From contig NZ_AP014724.1 of assembly GCF_001548055.1 (NCBI RefSeq), positions 1,736,001 to 1,800,000 of the forward strand: 64,000 nucleotides of DNA. Reading direction: 5' to 3'. The stretch's first letter is position 1. Every line of letters begins with the position of its first letter. The position numbers were made by a program, and so were the translations under genes. This DNA comes from Sulfurospirillum cavolei (lineage in GTDB: Bacteria; Campylobacterota; Campylobacteria; Campylobacterales; Sulfurospirillaceae). The notes under the pieces are model-generated. The model was given only the letters and a program-made list of their open reading frames with translations, made no database searches and was not told the DNA's origin. Shown piece after piece: positions 7,758-16,029 of the stretch.

Positions 7758-8765
7758 CTACGCGCCGCACGCTTGAAATTTTTCCGCTAAACGTTCATAA
7801 GGAATTTTACGCCCGATAACGACCAAAAGCGAAGTCGCCTCTTCCTCGCCCCATTCCGAGCCGTAGTCAAAACCGACGACTTTGTGCACGCCTTGAACGA
7901 TTAAACGTTTGGGTTCGTCTTGAATCGCCAAAACGCCTTTGTATCGTAACATGTCATTGCCCCATTCTTCGATCAAAGCTTCCATAAACGCACCGATACG
8001 CGTCAAATCGAGCTTCTCGGCACGAAACACGTACGACTCGATGTCATCGTTAAACGAGCGTGTCGGTTTGGAGGCACTAAACGATTTGAAACGAATGTTT
8101 TGAGCGTCTTTGACTTCGTAAACACCTTGGTTGATTTTAAGCGCATCGCTTAACTCAAACGCGCCGATACCGATCCAAACTTCTTTGGGTAAAACGCCTC
8201 GGTAAGCCTCGAAAATCTCCGCTTTTGAATTGATAGACGCCAAACGTTCCAAAACACTCTGTTTTTGAGCCTCGTCGACACAATCGGCTTTGGTTAAGAT
8301 AATGCGATCGGCAAAACCGATTTGCGAAGCGCATACGCGATGCTCGTCAAGCTGTTTGAGACAATGAATCGCATCGACAAGCGTAATGACCGCATCCAAA
8401 CGAATACGTTCGCGAATCGTCTCGTCCACGAAAAATGTCTGAATAATCGGTGCGGGGTCCGCCAAGCCCGTCGTTTCTAAGATTAAACGATCGGCTTGAA
8501 AGAGTCCTTGATCCATTTTGTCCAATATCCCTTTTAACGCTTCGGTCAATTCGCCGCGAATCGAACAACAGACGCATCCGTTGCTTAGTTCCACGATCTC
8601 GACGTCGGGGCTGCTTTTTAACAACGCTCCGTCGACGCCCACCGCACCGAATTCGTTTTCGATAATGGCGATACGCTCGTTTTTGGATTGCTCCAATAAA
8701 TAATTAATCAGCGTCGTTTTACCCGAACCTAAAAATCCCGTTAAAATCGTCACGTCTAAAAGCAT
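7758..8765 (-). CDS. yjiA: G3E-family GTPase, YjiA/CobW type
   Basis: A 335-residue P-loop GTPase of COG0523. The N-terminal GTPase domain has Walker A GFLGSGKTT, the metal-binding CVCC motif in SNGCVCCSIRGEL, and the base-specificity motif ILTKADC. A CobW C-terminal domain (residues ~225-335) includes LIVQGVHKVVGFDYG. The start at 8763-8765 is set by AAGGAG seven bases upstream. It follows the YjiX-like gene with its Shine-Dalgarno inside that gene's end, and cstA lies further upstream, reproducing the btsT-yjiX-yjiA order of E. coli. That supports a YjiA role, as a metal-dependent accessory GTPase for this locus, over a zinc or cobalamin chaperone role. The exact partner is not known. Confidence 0.85.
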   Translation of the reverse strand: MLLDVTILTGFLGSGKTTLINYLLEQSKNERIAIIENEFGAVGVDGALLKSSPDVEIVELSNGCVCCSIRGELTEALKGILDKMDQGLFQADRLILETTGLADPAPIIQTFFVDETIRERIRLDAVITLVDAIHCLKQLDEHRVCASQIGFADRIILTKADCVDEAQKQSVLERLASINSKAEIFEAYRGVLPKEVWIGIGAFELSDALKINQGVYEVKDAQNIRFKSFSASKPTRSFNDDIESYVFRAEKLDLTRIGAFMEALIEEWGNDMLRYKGVLAIQDEPKRLIVQGVHKVVGFDYGSEWGEEEATSLLVVIGRKIPYERLAEKFQACGA

Positions 8766-8776
8766 CTCTTGTCTCC

Positions 8777-8977
8777 TTAGCAACAACGCGATGTACCGTT
8801 TTTTCCGCCGTAGCGCGCTTCAACGCGATCTTTGTAAAATTCTTCATAGGTCATAGGTGTTTGCTCGGGATGCGTTACGCGCATATGCTGAACGTACGTA
8901 TCGTAATCGGGCACGCCGACCATCAGGCGCGCGGCTTGTCCGAGATATTTTCCGGCTTTTGCAAGATTTTCAAACAT
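8777..8977 (-). CDS. yjiX: YbdD/YjiX-family small protein
   Basis: A 66-residue protein of the YbdD/YjiX (KCU-star) family, which accompanies CstA-type transporters. It has the family pattern: a leading helix (LAKAGKYLGQAARLMVGVPDYDTY), MTYEEFYKDRVEARYG, and a C-terminus ending in two cysteines (NGTSRCC). AAGGAG lies five bases before the ATG. It sits between cstA and the YjiA-like GTPase, all on the same strand with short gaps. The C-terminal cysteines are a plausible link to the metal-binding GTPase, which is inference. Confidence 0.9.
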   Translation of the reverse strand: MFENLAKAGKYLGQAARLMVGVPDYDTYVQHMRVTHPEQTPMTYEEFYKDRVEARYGGKNGTSRCC

Positions 8978-9035
8978 CGGTTCTCCTTAAAAAAAGCCTC
9001 AAGAAGGCAAAAGCCCTCTTGAGTTATGCGCTTGC

Positions 9036-11159
9036 TTAATGCACTGCGCCGCGTAAAATATCTTCCGCGTTGGCAGGCAAAGGTGCATAAGGGACTTCAA
9101 CCGCCGTATCTTTATCGGATTTAAGTGCCTTAAGGCATGCTTGAGCCGTAAAGAAAATCATCACGACGACGACGATCATAAAAAATACGATCAAAAATCC
9201 GTCGATTTGATTGTTAAAGATAACGCGTTCAACCGCTTCTTGCGATTTGAAAACCGCATTGGGTTTAAAATTACCGCTTGCAAGCAAAGACGAGAGTTGG
9301 TTTGCTTTTGCGAAAAAACCGATCGCAGGGTCGCTACTAAACGCTTTGTACCAACCGGCACTCATCGTACAAATAACAAGCCATGTGGAAGGAACGATGG
9401 TAACCCATGCGTACATTTGCTCTTTCTTTTTGAAAAGAACGACCGTACATAACATCAAGGCAATTCCCGCCAACATTTGATTGGTAATACCGAAAAGCGG
9501 CCACAAGGTATTGATACCGCCCAAAGGATCGACAACGCCCACGTAAAGGAAATAACCCCATGCCATAACAACCAGTGCCGTCGCCAAAAGATTGGCAAAC
9601 AACGAGTCGGTACGTTTAAGCGTCGGATTGATCAAACCTAAAAGATCTTGCAACATAAAACGAGCCGCACGCGTACCCGCATCGACGGACGTTAAAATGA
9701 AAAGTGCTTCAAATAAAATTGCAAAGTGATACCAAAACGACATCGAACCTAAACCGCCGAGTGCTCCGTGAATGATTTGAGCCATACCCACCGCCAAAGT
9801 CGGTGCGCCGCCCGCACGCGATACGATGCTTTTTTCGCCTACGTCTGCCGCGATGTTCGTTAAAACGTCGGGAGTGACGACAAAGCCCCAATTGCTAACC
9901 GTCGCACTTGCCGCCGCCGCAACGTCGGCTAAACCGCTTGGATTGAGTGCCGCCAAAGGAGAGTTCATCGCAAAGTAAACGCCCGGATCGATAATCGAAG
10001 CGGAGATCAATGCCATCATACCGACGAAAGATTCCATCAACATACCGCCGTAACCGATCAAACGCGCTTCTTTCTCGTTCGCCAACATTTTAGGCGTCGT
10101 ACCCGAAGAGATCAATGCGTGGAAACCCGATACCGCGCCGCACGCAATCGTGATAAACAAGAACGGAAATAAACTACCCGTCCAAACCGGACCGTGATCG
10201 CCAAAAGCGTACTTGGTCATTGCCGGCATTTTCATATCGGGCATCAATAAAACGATACCGATCGCAAGACCGACGATTGCTCCGATTTTTAAGAAAGTGG
10301 AGAGGTAATCTCTCGGTGCTAAAAGCAACCATACGGGAAGAACCGACGCGATAAAACCGTAAGCGATCAACGACCATGTCAATGCAACGCCGCTAAGATC
10401 GAAATAAGGTGCCCAAGTCGGGCTAGCCGCGACTTGTCCGCCGAGCATAATACCCACGATCAATCCCACAAAACCGACGACCGAAATTTCCAAAATACGA
10501 CCGGGGCGAATAAAGCGTAGGTAAATCCCCATAAAAATCGCTAAAGGAATTGTAAAGGCAACCGTAAACGTACCCCAAGGACTGTGCGTTAAGGCTTTAA
10601 CGACGACCATCGCCAAAACGGCTAAGATTATGATCATAATCATAAAGCACGCAATCAACGCGATAATGCCCGGAACCGTTCCCATCTCCATTTTGACGAG
10701 TTCGCCCAAAGAGCGCGCATCGCGTCTTGTCGATACGAAAAGAACGATATAGTCTTGAACCGCTCCGGCCAAAACGACACCGGCTAAAAGCCAAAGCATT
10801 CCGGGTAAATACCCTAGTTGCGCTGCTAAAACCGGACCGACCAAAGGACCCGCACCCGCGATTGCCGCGAAATGGTGTCCGAACAAAATCACTTTATTGG
10901 TCGGAACGTAGTCCAATCCGTCGTTATGACGAAAAGCGGGTGTCATGCGCGTGCCGTCGGCTTTTAAGACTTTATCGGCAATGTAAAGGCTGTAATAGCG
11001 ATAGCCGATCAAATAAACACACACGGCGGCGGTTAATATCCACATGGCATTAATCGTCTCGCCGCGATTAAGCGCGATATAGCCTAACGCAATAGCACCG
11101 AGTATCGCAACGAAAAACCAAGCAATCTTTCCGGTCGCGCCGGAACTGCTAGCTGTCAT
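9036..11159 (-). CDS. cstA: CstA/BtsT-family carbon-starvation transporter
   Basis: A 707-residue inner-membrane protein of the CstA family (proton-coupled uptake of pyruvate or peptides). It has many hydrophobic helices and the family signatures FGHHFAAIAGAGPLVGPV, a loop with GLDYVPTNK, SGFHALISSGTTPK and GGINTLWPLFGITNQ. The length matches E. coli CstA (701) and BtsT (716). GGGAGGT lies six bases before the ATG. Downstream are yjiX-like and yjiA-like genes, so the BtsT arrangement (pyruvate uptake) is the more likely parallel. A response-regulator gene diverges 296 bases upstream and may control it. Confidence 0.92.
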   Translation of the reverse strand: MTASSSGATGKIAWFFVAILGAIALGYIALNRGETINAMWILTAAVCVYLIGYRYYSLYIADKVLKADGTRMTPAFRHNDGLDYVPTNKVILFGHHFAAIAGAGPLVGPVLAAQLGYLPGMLWLLAGVVLAGAVQDYIVLFVSTRRDARSLGELVKMEMGTVPGIIALIACFMIMIIILAVLAMVVVKALTHSPWGTFTVAFTIPLAIFMGIYLRFIRPGRILEISVVGFVGLIVGIMLGGQVAASPTWAPYFDLSGVALTWSLIAYGFIASVLPVWLLLAPRDYLSTFLKIGAIVGLAIGIVLLMPDMKMPAMTKYAFGDHGPVWTGSLFPFLFITIACGAVSGFHALISSGTTPKMLANEKEARLIGYGGMLMESFVGMMALISASIIDPGVYFAMNSPLAALNPSGLADVAAAASATVSNWGFVVTPDVLTNIAADVGEKSIVSRAGGAPTLAVGMAQIIHGALGGLGSMSFWYHFAILFEALFILTSVDAGTRAARFMLQDLLGLINPTLKRTDSLFANLLATALVVMAWGYFLYVGVVDPLGGINTLWPLFGITNQMLAGIALMLCTVVLFKKKEQMYAWVTIVPSTWLVICTMSAGWYKAFSSDPAIGFFAKANQLSSLLASGNFKPNAVFKSQEAVERVIFNNQIDGFLIVFFMIVVVVMIFFTAQACLKALKSDKDTAVEVPYAPLPANAEDILRGAVH

Positions 11160-11455
11160 AATGTACCTCCCTTAGGTAAGTTTGTGTAGCGTTTGGTAAT
11201 CTTTAAGTAAAGCCGTCGATTTTTTTGATACGTTTTGCAACAAAAAAATCTTTATTCACCTCAAAGCACTTTACTTTCCTGCTCATTGTAGTACGTAAGC
11301 ATCTCATTAATCTCATCATATATAAAAAATTTTGTGATTTATGCGTGATTTCTATGATAAAACGACGCCGAAACCCCTCGCCATTTTCGCTAGCGTCATC
11401 AGGAAGTTATTACCAATGCAACGCTATAATTCACGTAAAAAAAAGGACGAAACGC
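11160..11455. other. Divergent control region between cstA and the response regulator
   Basis: This 296-base gap is AT-rich. It holds the cstA Shine-Dalgarno at its left end and the response-regulator -10 at its right. I saw no strong inverted repeat that could be called an operator. Confidence 0.4.
11425..11430 (+). promoter_or_regulatory. -10 box of the response regulator gene
   Basis: A perfect TATAAT 25 bases before the GTG start; -35 not recognisable. Confidence 0.5.
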
Positions 11456-12127
11456 GTGGAGCTTTTAAAAACAAAAAACGTTTTATTTGTCGAAGACAAC
11501 GATGATTTCGCACAAAATTTTATGACGCTTTTAGCCCTTTTCGTTCAAACGATTTACCACTGTAAAGACCTTCAAAGCGCACGCGAAACTTTTGCATCGC
11601 AAAGGGTCGATTTGATCATTTGCGATATCAAACTGAACAACGAAAACGGGTTAAATTTTATCGAGGAAGTGAGAAAAATCGAAACAACAATTCCGATCAT
11701 CGTCTTAAGCGGCAACAAAAACGAAGAGTTTTTATTTCGTGCGATTCCGCTCAACCTCACCGCCTATCTTTTAAAACCGATTACCTACAAAGACTTTGTC
11801 GCCTCTTTGGAAAAATGCGCCGGAGCTTTTTTCAAAAACGAAACGATCGTGCTTAAAAACGGCGACGTATTCGACCGACAAAACCAAACCCTTCACCTCA
11901 AAAGCGGGGAACTGATTGAGCTGAGCAAAAAAGAGACGCTTTTTCTCTCTCTTCTCATCGAAAACGCACACCAAATCGTAACCAAAGATATGCTACTAGC
12001 TTCGGTTTGGGATTATGAAGAGGTAAGCGAGGGGGCGATTGCCAATTTCATCATGCGCTTGCGCAAAAAGATCGGCAAACAGTTTATCCATACCGTCGCC
12101 GAAAGCGGCTACCGTTTAGGCATTTGA
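11456..12127 (+). CDS. OmpR-family response regulator
   Basis: A 223-residue transcription regulator with an N-terminal receiver domain and a C-terminal winged helix. The acidic pair is in LFVEDNDDF, the phosphoacceptor is D57 (LIICDIKL), and the conserved lysine lies in YLLKPITYKDF. The DNA-binding domain spans ~130-223 (LSKKETLFLSLLIENA, RLRKKIG, AESGYRLGI). I chose GTG at 11456 because AAAAGGA lies eight bases upstream and a TATAAT precedes it; longer readings run through the promoter. It is divergent from cstA and convergent with a sensor kinase gene, overlapping it by 12 bases at the 3' ends. It probably pairs with that kinase. Confidence 0.9.
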   Translation: MELLKTKNVLFVEDNDDFAQNFMTLLALFVQTIYHCKDLQSARETFASQRVDLIICDIKLNNENGLNFIEEVRKIETTIPIIVLSGNKNEEFLFRAIPLNLTAYLLKPITYKDFVASLEKCAGAFFKNETIVLKNGDVFDRQNQTLHLKSGELIELSKKETLFLSLLIENAHQIVTKDMLLASVWDYEEVSEGAIANFIMRLRKKIGKQFIHTVAESGYRLGI

Positions 12128-13666
12128 AAGTACGATTTGAATGCAAACGCCATTTGGAGTATTTTGAAAGAGAAGTTTTTGGCGGTACTTTTCTAAAATA
12201 CGCCTGCACATCGGAAGTCCGACGCCTTTGTTCAGTTCTTTGTCATCGATACGTCCTCGCGCGTTATCGCAAATGCGCACTTCTTTGTCTAAAATCATCA
12301 CGCGAATTCGCCTATCGTCCACGTTGGAGCGTTTAAACGCATGAATCGCATTGTTTAAGATATTGAGCCAAATTTGCATGTATTCGTTTTTAATGCCGTA
12401 AAGCACTTTCGTCTCGTCGCCTTGAATGTCCACCGTAATGTTGCCCTCAAGCAAATGCGTTTCGATTAAAGAAAGCGTCTGCTCGATCGATTCGTACACG
12501 TTAAAGTGTTGTAACAGCGTCGATGGTTTGTAAAACTCTAAAAAGTTCTGCATCGTTTGCGACATAAAATCGAGCGTTTGCTCAACCTTTTTGAGTTGGG
12601 TATACAAAAACTCTTTTTGAATCTCTTTGTCGTGTTCCATCAAACCGATCAACATTAAATTAACGCCGCTAAGGCTTGAAAGCGGCTCTCGCCATTGATG
12701 CGAAATATTGCCGATCATCTCTCCAAGTTCTGCTTTTTTCGATTGTTGCATCATCAATTTTTGGTTTTCGACGTTTTGTGCAATCGCTTTTTTAACCTCT
12801 TTGCGTAACATGTAGTTCCATAACAAAATCATACTTACGATCAACCCGATCGTTCCGAAAAAGTACCATACTTCTTTACGCAGGGGTTGTTGAACGATGG
12901 AAGGGATATAACGATTGACGATCGTCTCTTTTTCGCGTAACGAAACGCTTTGAATACCTTTATTGAGAATATCGCGCAAGATCGTATTGTTTCCCGTGAT
13001 GCCGATACGAAAAATCGTATCGATGCCCTCGACGTGCCCTCCGATTTTGAGATTGAAAAATCCTTGTTGCTTAATCTGATACGCCACCAGCGCAAAGGGC
13101 TTGATCGTCATATCGACTTGTTTATTGGCGACCAACACCAAAGCATCGCTCTCACTGGCGACCGTAAAAAGCGTTACATGTGGAAATTCTTTTTCGATTT
13201 TCGCAAACAGCGGCGACCCCCTGGGCAGTGCTAGAGTACCGCTCGGAATGGATTTAAGATCGCCGATAAAACTGTGCGTATCGGTCGTAATCAAGACGTT
13301 TTTATCGACTAAAATCGGATCGCTAAACAGTAGCCACGTATCAAGTTCGGGTGTTTGGCTGATTAAACTGACGATGTCGCATTGAGCGTCTTTGGCCTTT
13401 TCGAGGCTATCTTCCCACGTATACGTTTGTATGATTTTAACGTTCAGCCCTACGCGTCCGGCGACCAAACTTAAAAGATCGGCACCGATACCCTCGTGAT
13501 TTCCTTCCGGAGTCAAAACCTCAAACGGCATTAAAGAAGGATTGGTGCATACTTTAATATCGCGGTGCGATAAGATATAGCGTTGCTCCTCGTCGCTGAG
13601 CGTAATATGCGCATTGCCGGCAAAGAGCATCGATGCAAGGCATAAAAGCCACATGTAAGCTTTCAT
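12116..13666 (-). CDS. Sensor histidine kinase with periplasmic solute-binding domain
   Basis: A 516-residue membrane kinase. A signal peptide (about 1-19) is followed by a periplasmic bacterial solute-binding family 3 domain (~30-255; IKVCTNPSLMPFEVLTPEG, GIGADLLSLVAGRVG), one membrane segment at ~267-287, a coiled coil, and the kinase core with H323 in ISHQWREPLSSL, the N box around NILNNAIHAF and a G box at GVGLPMCRRIL. The extracytoplasmic domain type binds amino acids or small carboxylates, so it probably senses a nutrient. Its start overlaps the stop of the GDSL esterase gene (ATGA), so the two are translationally coupled. The neighbouring response regulator and cstA suggest control of carboxylate uptake. 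Confidence 0.88.
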   Translation of the reverse strand: MKAYMWLLCLASMLFAGNAHITLSDEEQRYILSHRDIKVCTNPSLMPFEVLTPEGNHEGIGADLLSLVAGRVGLNVKIIQTYTWEDSLEKAKDAQCDIVSLISQTPELDTWLLFSDPILVDKNVLITTDTHSFIGDLKSIPSGTLALPRGSPLFAKIEKEFPHVTLFTVASESDALVLVANKQVDMTIKPFALVAYQIKQQGFFNLKIGGHVEGIDTIFRIGITGNNTILRDILNKGIQSVSLREKETIVNRYIPSIVQQPLRKEVWYFFGTIGLIVSMILLWNYMLRKEVKKAIAQNVENQKLMMQQSKKAELGEMIGNISHQWREPLSSLSGVNLMLIGLMEHDKEIQKEFLYTQLKKVEQTLDFMSQTMQNFLEFYKPSTLLQHFNVYESIEQTLSLIETHLLEGNITVDIQGDETKVLYGIKNEYMQIWLNILNNAIHAFKRSNVDDRRIRVMILDKEVRICDNARGRIDDKELNKGVGLPMCRRILEKYRQKLLFQNTPNGVCIQIVLSNA

Positions 13667-14307
13667 GGGCGCAAGGGAGGGATATAATGCTCGCTCAATA
13701 AAAAAGCGATTTTCTCCGCCATCAGCGCATAGCCTTGGGCATTGGGATGAACCGCATCGCCGCGAAGCGTTTCGTTTTCCTGAATCGCCTTTAAACTTTC
13801 GTCTTCGATCACCAATGAACGTTCTTTTGCAATGTCGTAATAAAACGAAGGGACGCTAAAGCGCAAAATATCCAACGTAGCAACACCGACCAAAAGCACG
13901 TAAATACCTCTATCTTGCGCCAACTTTACCATCGCACTTATGTTGGCTTTGGTTTGGCGCACGTCGCTTTGACGCAAGAGGTCGTTTCCGCCGTGGCACA
14001 AGACCAAAATATCGGGTTGCGTGCGATCCAAAACGCTAGAGAGTCGCGCCAAGCCTTGCGCGCTCATTTCGCCCGAGACGCCTTCGTTCACGACATCGAC
14101 ATGTAAACGTTCGGCAAGAACGGAAGGATAACTTTGCTCGGACAAAACGCCGTATCCTTGGGTTAGACTATCTCCAAAAGCAACTATTTTCGTATTGAGC
14201 GGCAACGAGAGGCTCATCGTATTTCGATCGTGGGAAGAACGGTATACCTCAATGCCGACGATCAGAGCTAAAATGATGATGAAATTGCGTAAGGTAAAGA
14301 GTTCCAT
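13663..14307 (-). CDS. GDSL-family esterase/lipase (TesA-like)
   Basis: A 214-residue SGNH hydrolase anchored or exported by a hydrophobic N-terminal segment (residues ~8-19, IIILALIVGI). The four SGNH blocks are visible: S47 in VAFGDSLTQGYG, the glycine block NEGVSGEMSAQG, HGGNDLLR, and the D-H pair in DAVHPNAQGY. The family hydrolyses esters or thioesters; TesA-type members act in the periplasm. I chose the ATG at 14305-14307 because the longer reading has no ribosome site. Its stop overlaps the start of the sensor kinase gene by four bases, an unusual pairing of esterase and kinase. Confidence 0.88.
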   Translation of the reverse strand: MELFTLRNFIIILALIVGIEVYRSSHDRNTMSLSLPLNTKIVAFGDSLTQGYGVLSEQSYPSVLAERLHVDVVNEGVSGEMSAQGLARLSSVLDRTQPDILVLCHGGNDLLRQSDVRQTKANISAMVKLAQDRGIYVLLVGVATLDILRFSVPSFYYDIAKERSLVIEDESLKAIQENETLRGDAVHPNAQGYALMAEKIAFLLSEHYIPPLRP

Positions 14308-14351
14308 AGCTTTATTGTAACGTGTTGTCGCTTGTTTTAGCAACTCTTAGC

Positions 14352-14357
14352 TAGAAT
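14352..14357 (+). promoter_or_regulatory. Probable -10 box (TAGAAT)
   Basis: TAGAAT 31 bases upstream of the EamA transporter start. Confidence 0.35.
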
Positions 14358-14388
14358 AGCTCTCATTTTTTTTGAAAGTACCATAATT

Positions 14389-15294
14389 ATGAAACACAAC
14401 TCTATTGATTTGATCGGTATTGGTTTTCTACTCATCGCCATGCTCACGTGGGCAAGCTCGTTTATCGCGCTTAAAGCCGTGCTGGGCGTTATGGGACCGA
14501 TGAGTGCGATGTTTGGTCGTATGGCGATTGCTAGCCTCTGTTTTGTCTACTTTATCAAGCAGTTTCGAACCTACGAATTCACCAAGCACGACATTAAATA
14601 CATCTTACTGTTAACCTTTTTTGAGCCCTGCCTCTACTTCATCTTTGAAGCCAAAGCCTTACAACTCACCACCGCGTCCCAAGCGGGTATGATCACCTCC
14701 ATGATGCCACTTATGACCGCGATCGCGGCGAGTTTTGTGCTCAAAGAGTACCTCAGTAAACGTGTTGTCATCGGCTCTGCTCTGGCGGTCATTGGTGCGG
14801 TTTGGTTAAGTCTTAGTGCTCAAAGCAGTGAGCACGCGACCAATCCTCTCTTGGGCAACTTTTTAGAATTTTGTGCAATGGTCTGTGGAACATGGTACGC
14901 CATCTCGGTGCGCTACTTAAGCCAACGCTTCTCTGCTCTCTTTTTGACCGCGGTTCAAGCTTTTGTCGGCACGATCTTCTTCTTTCCATTAGCCATCTGG
15001 GAGTCGTGGGGCGTACCACTTACCCTTTCAGCAGAAGCAGTGGGTTGGTTGTGTTACTTGGGCATTGTCGTAACCCTAGGAGGGTATGGCATGTTCAACC
15101 TCGCCTTAGGACGCATCGAAGCGTCACGCGCCTCAGTCTTTGTCAATCTCATCCCCGTCTTCACCGTTCTTTTAGCATACGTCTTCTTAGGCGAAGTGCT
15201 CTCTCAAACGGAAATGATGGCAAGCTTTGTGATTTTTGGAGGCATCATCGTCTCTCAACTCCCGCGTTTTCGCGCAAAAGAGAAACTACTTTAG
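14389..15294 (+). CDS. EamA/DMT-superfamily transporter
   Basis: A 301-residue inner-membrane protein with ten predicted helices in two EamA repeats (1-140 and 155-290), the drug/metabolite transporter fold. Typical features are WASSFIALKAVL in helix 1, EAKALQLTTASQAGMI at the end of repeat 1 and IEASRASVFVNLIPVFTVLLA in the equivalent place of repeat 2. The substrate cannot be told from sequence; members export amino acids, metabolites or drugs. It converges on lutC, and a TTACATGTAA palindrome and the first dispersed repeat lie between them. Codon use is poorer in CG dinucleotides than that of the genes to its left. Confidence 0.85.
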   Translation: MKHNSIDLIGIGFLLIAMLTWASSFIALKAVLGVMGPMSAMFGRMAIASLCFVYFIKQFRTYEFTKHDIKYILLLTFFEPCLYFIFEAKALQLTTASQAGMITSMMPLMTAIAASFVLKEYLSKRVVIGSALAVIGAVWLSLSAQSSEHATNPLLGNFLEFCAMVCGTWYAISVRYLSQRFSALFLTAVQAFVGTIFFFPLAIWESWGVPLTLSAEAVGWLCYLGIVVTLGGYGMFNLALGRIEASRASVFVNLIPVFTVLLAYVFLGEVLSQTEMMASFVIFGGIIVSQLPRFRAKEKLL

Positions 15295-15324
15295 ACTTTA
15301 CATGTAAAAAGATTAGGAAGAGAT

Positions 15325-15437
15325 TTCTTGCAAAATCAATTTTGCAAGAAGAAAAGCACCCAAGGTGCGCGGGCTTCCTGCCGAAGGAAACTCAGTGTTA
15401 ACGTAGCTCTGGGGGCTTTGCCCCCCCAGAGCGTGTC
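15325..15437 (-). repeat. Dispersed multi-hairpin intergenic repeat, copy 1
   Basis: This copy lies on the minus strand between the EamA gene and lutC. In element order it reads GACACG, a ten-pair GC-rich stem (GCTCTGGGGG with CCCCCAGAGC, 15406-15432), the core CTACGTTAACACTG (15393-15406), a small GGC/GCC hairpin, a GCACC/GGTGC hairpin, and a 12-pair TTCTTGCAAAAT palindrome at 15325-15350. The core is identical to copies 2 and 3, while the first stem differs entirely in sequence but is still fully paired. Confidence 0.85.
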
Positions 15438-15441
15438 AAAA

Positions 15442-16029
15442 TTAAATGAAGACCACGCACGCCTCAGTGGCACCATGCGCTCCGATGACCAAAGACTGTT
15501 CGATGTCGGCTGTTTTAGACGGTCCGCTGATGAAGATGCCAAAGAGATCTTTGTCGTCAAAACCAACCCTCGTGTAGGCTTCATGCATCGTATGCACGAC
15601 CTCACCTTTGGGCACGACGATCATCAACTTTTGAGCGATAAAGTAAAGTGCTCGGTGTCTTGCATCAGCCTCTTTAACCCACACCGCACCGTTTTCGGCG
15701 ACGGCAAATTCACCTTTGATAATCGCAAGATCAACGTCTTTAAGCGTATGCGGATCATCCGTTGCACCTAACTCTTTCGTGCCTACATGTAAACCCTCTA
15801 CCGTTGAGACGATGACCGTCGCTTCGGCGTAATGCTCTTTGATGTAGCTGTCGATCTCAACCAAAGAGTCCAAATGCACGGCATTTCCACCGACACTTGC
15901 GAGCGTTGTTGCAAATTTTTCATCCAAATTCGCATAGGTCGTATGCAAAATATTGACTTCGGGTAAAGCGCTCTCATCGTGAGGCTTCGCCTCTTTAATG
16001 GCTTTTAAAATAGCTTCGCGTGAACTCAT
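15442..16029 (-). CDS. lutC: LUD-domain protein LutC
   Basis: A 195-residue LUD-domain (DUF162) protein, the smallest subunit of the LutABC complex that oxidises L-lactate to pyruvate in the cytoplasm. It has the family elements: ETVIVSTVEGLHVGTKELG-like strand, FAVAENGAVWVKE and a C-terminal FISGPSKTADIEQSLVIGAHG signature. It overlaps lutB by four bases and is the last gene of the operon. The dispersed repeat with a strong hairpin follows the stop by a few bases and may end transcription. Confidence 0.93.
   Translation of the reverse strand: MSSREAILKAIKEAKPHDESALPEVNILHTTYANLDEKFATTLASVGGNAVHLDSLVEIDSYIKEHYAEATVIVSTVEGLHVGTKELGATDDPHTLKDVDLAIIKGEFAVAENGAVWVKEADARHRALYFIAQKLMIVVPKGEVVHTMHEAYTRVGFDDKDLFGIFISGPSKTADIEQSLVIGAHGATEACVVFI

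Noticed and set aside
7748-7767. GC-rich hairpin CGGCGC...GCGCCG as a terminator between the small protein and the GTPase
   Set aside because: It overlaps the end of the GTPase coding sequence and has no T run, so I kept it as a coincidental stem.
11225-11455. A longer N-terminus for the response regulator
   Set aside because: The extension passes through the TATAAT and the ribosome site at 11425-11447 and shows no receiver-domain sequence.
15328-15771. Open frames on the plus strand across lutC and the repeat
   Set aside because: They lie opposite lutC and the hairpin repeat and have no ribosome site.
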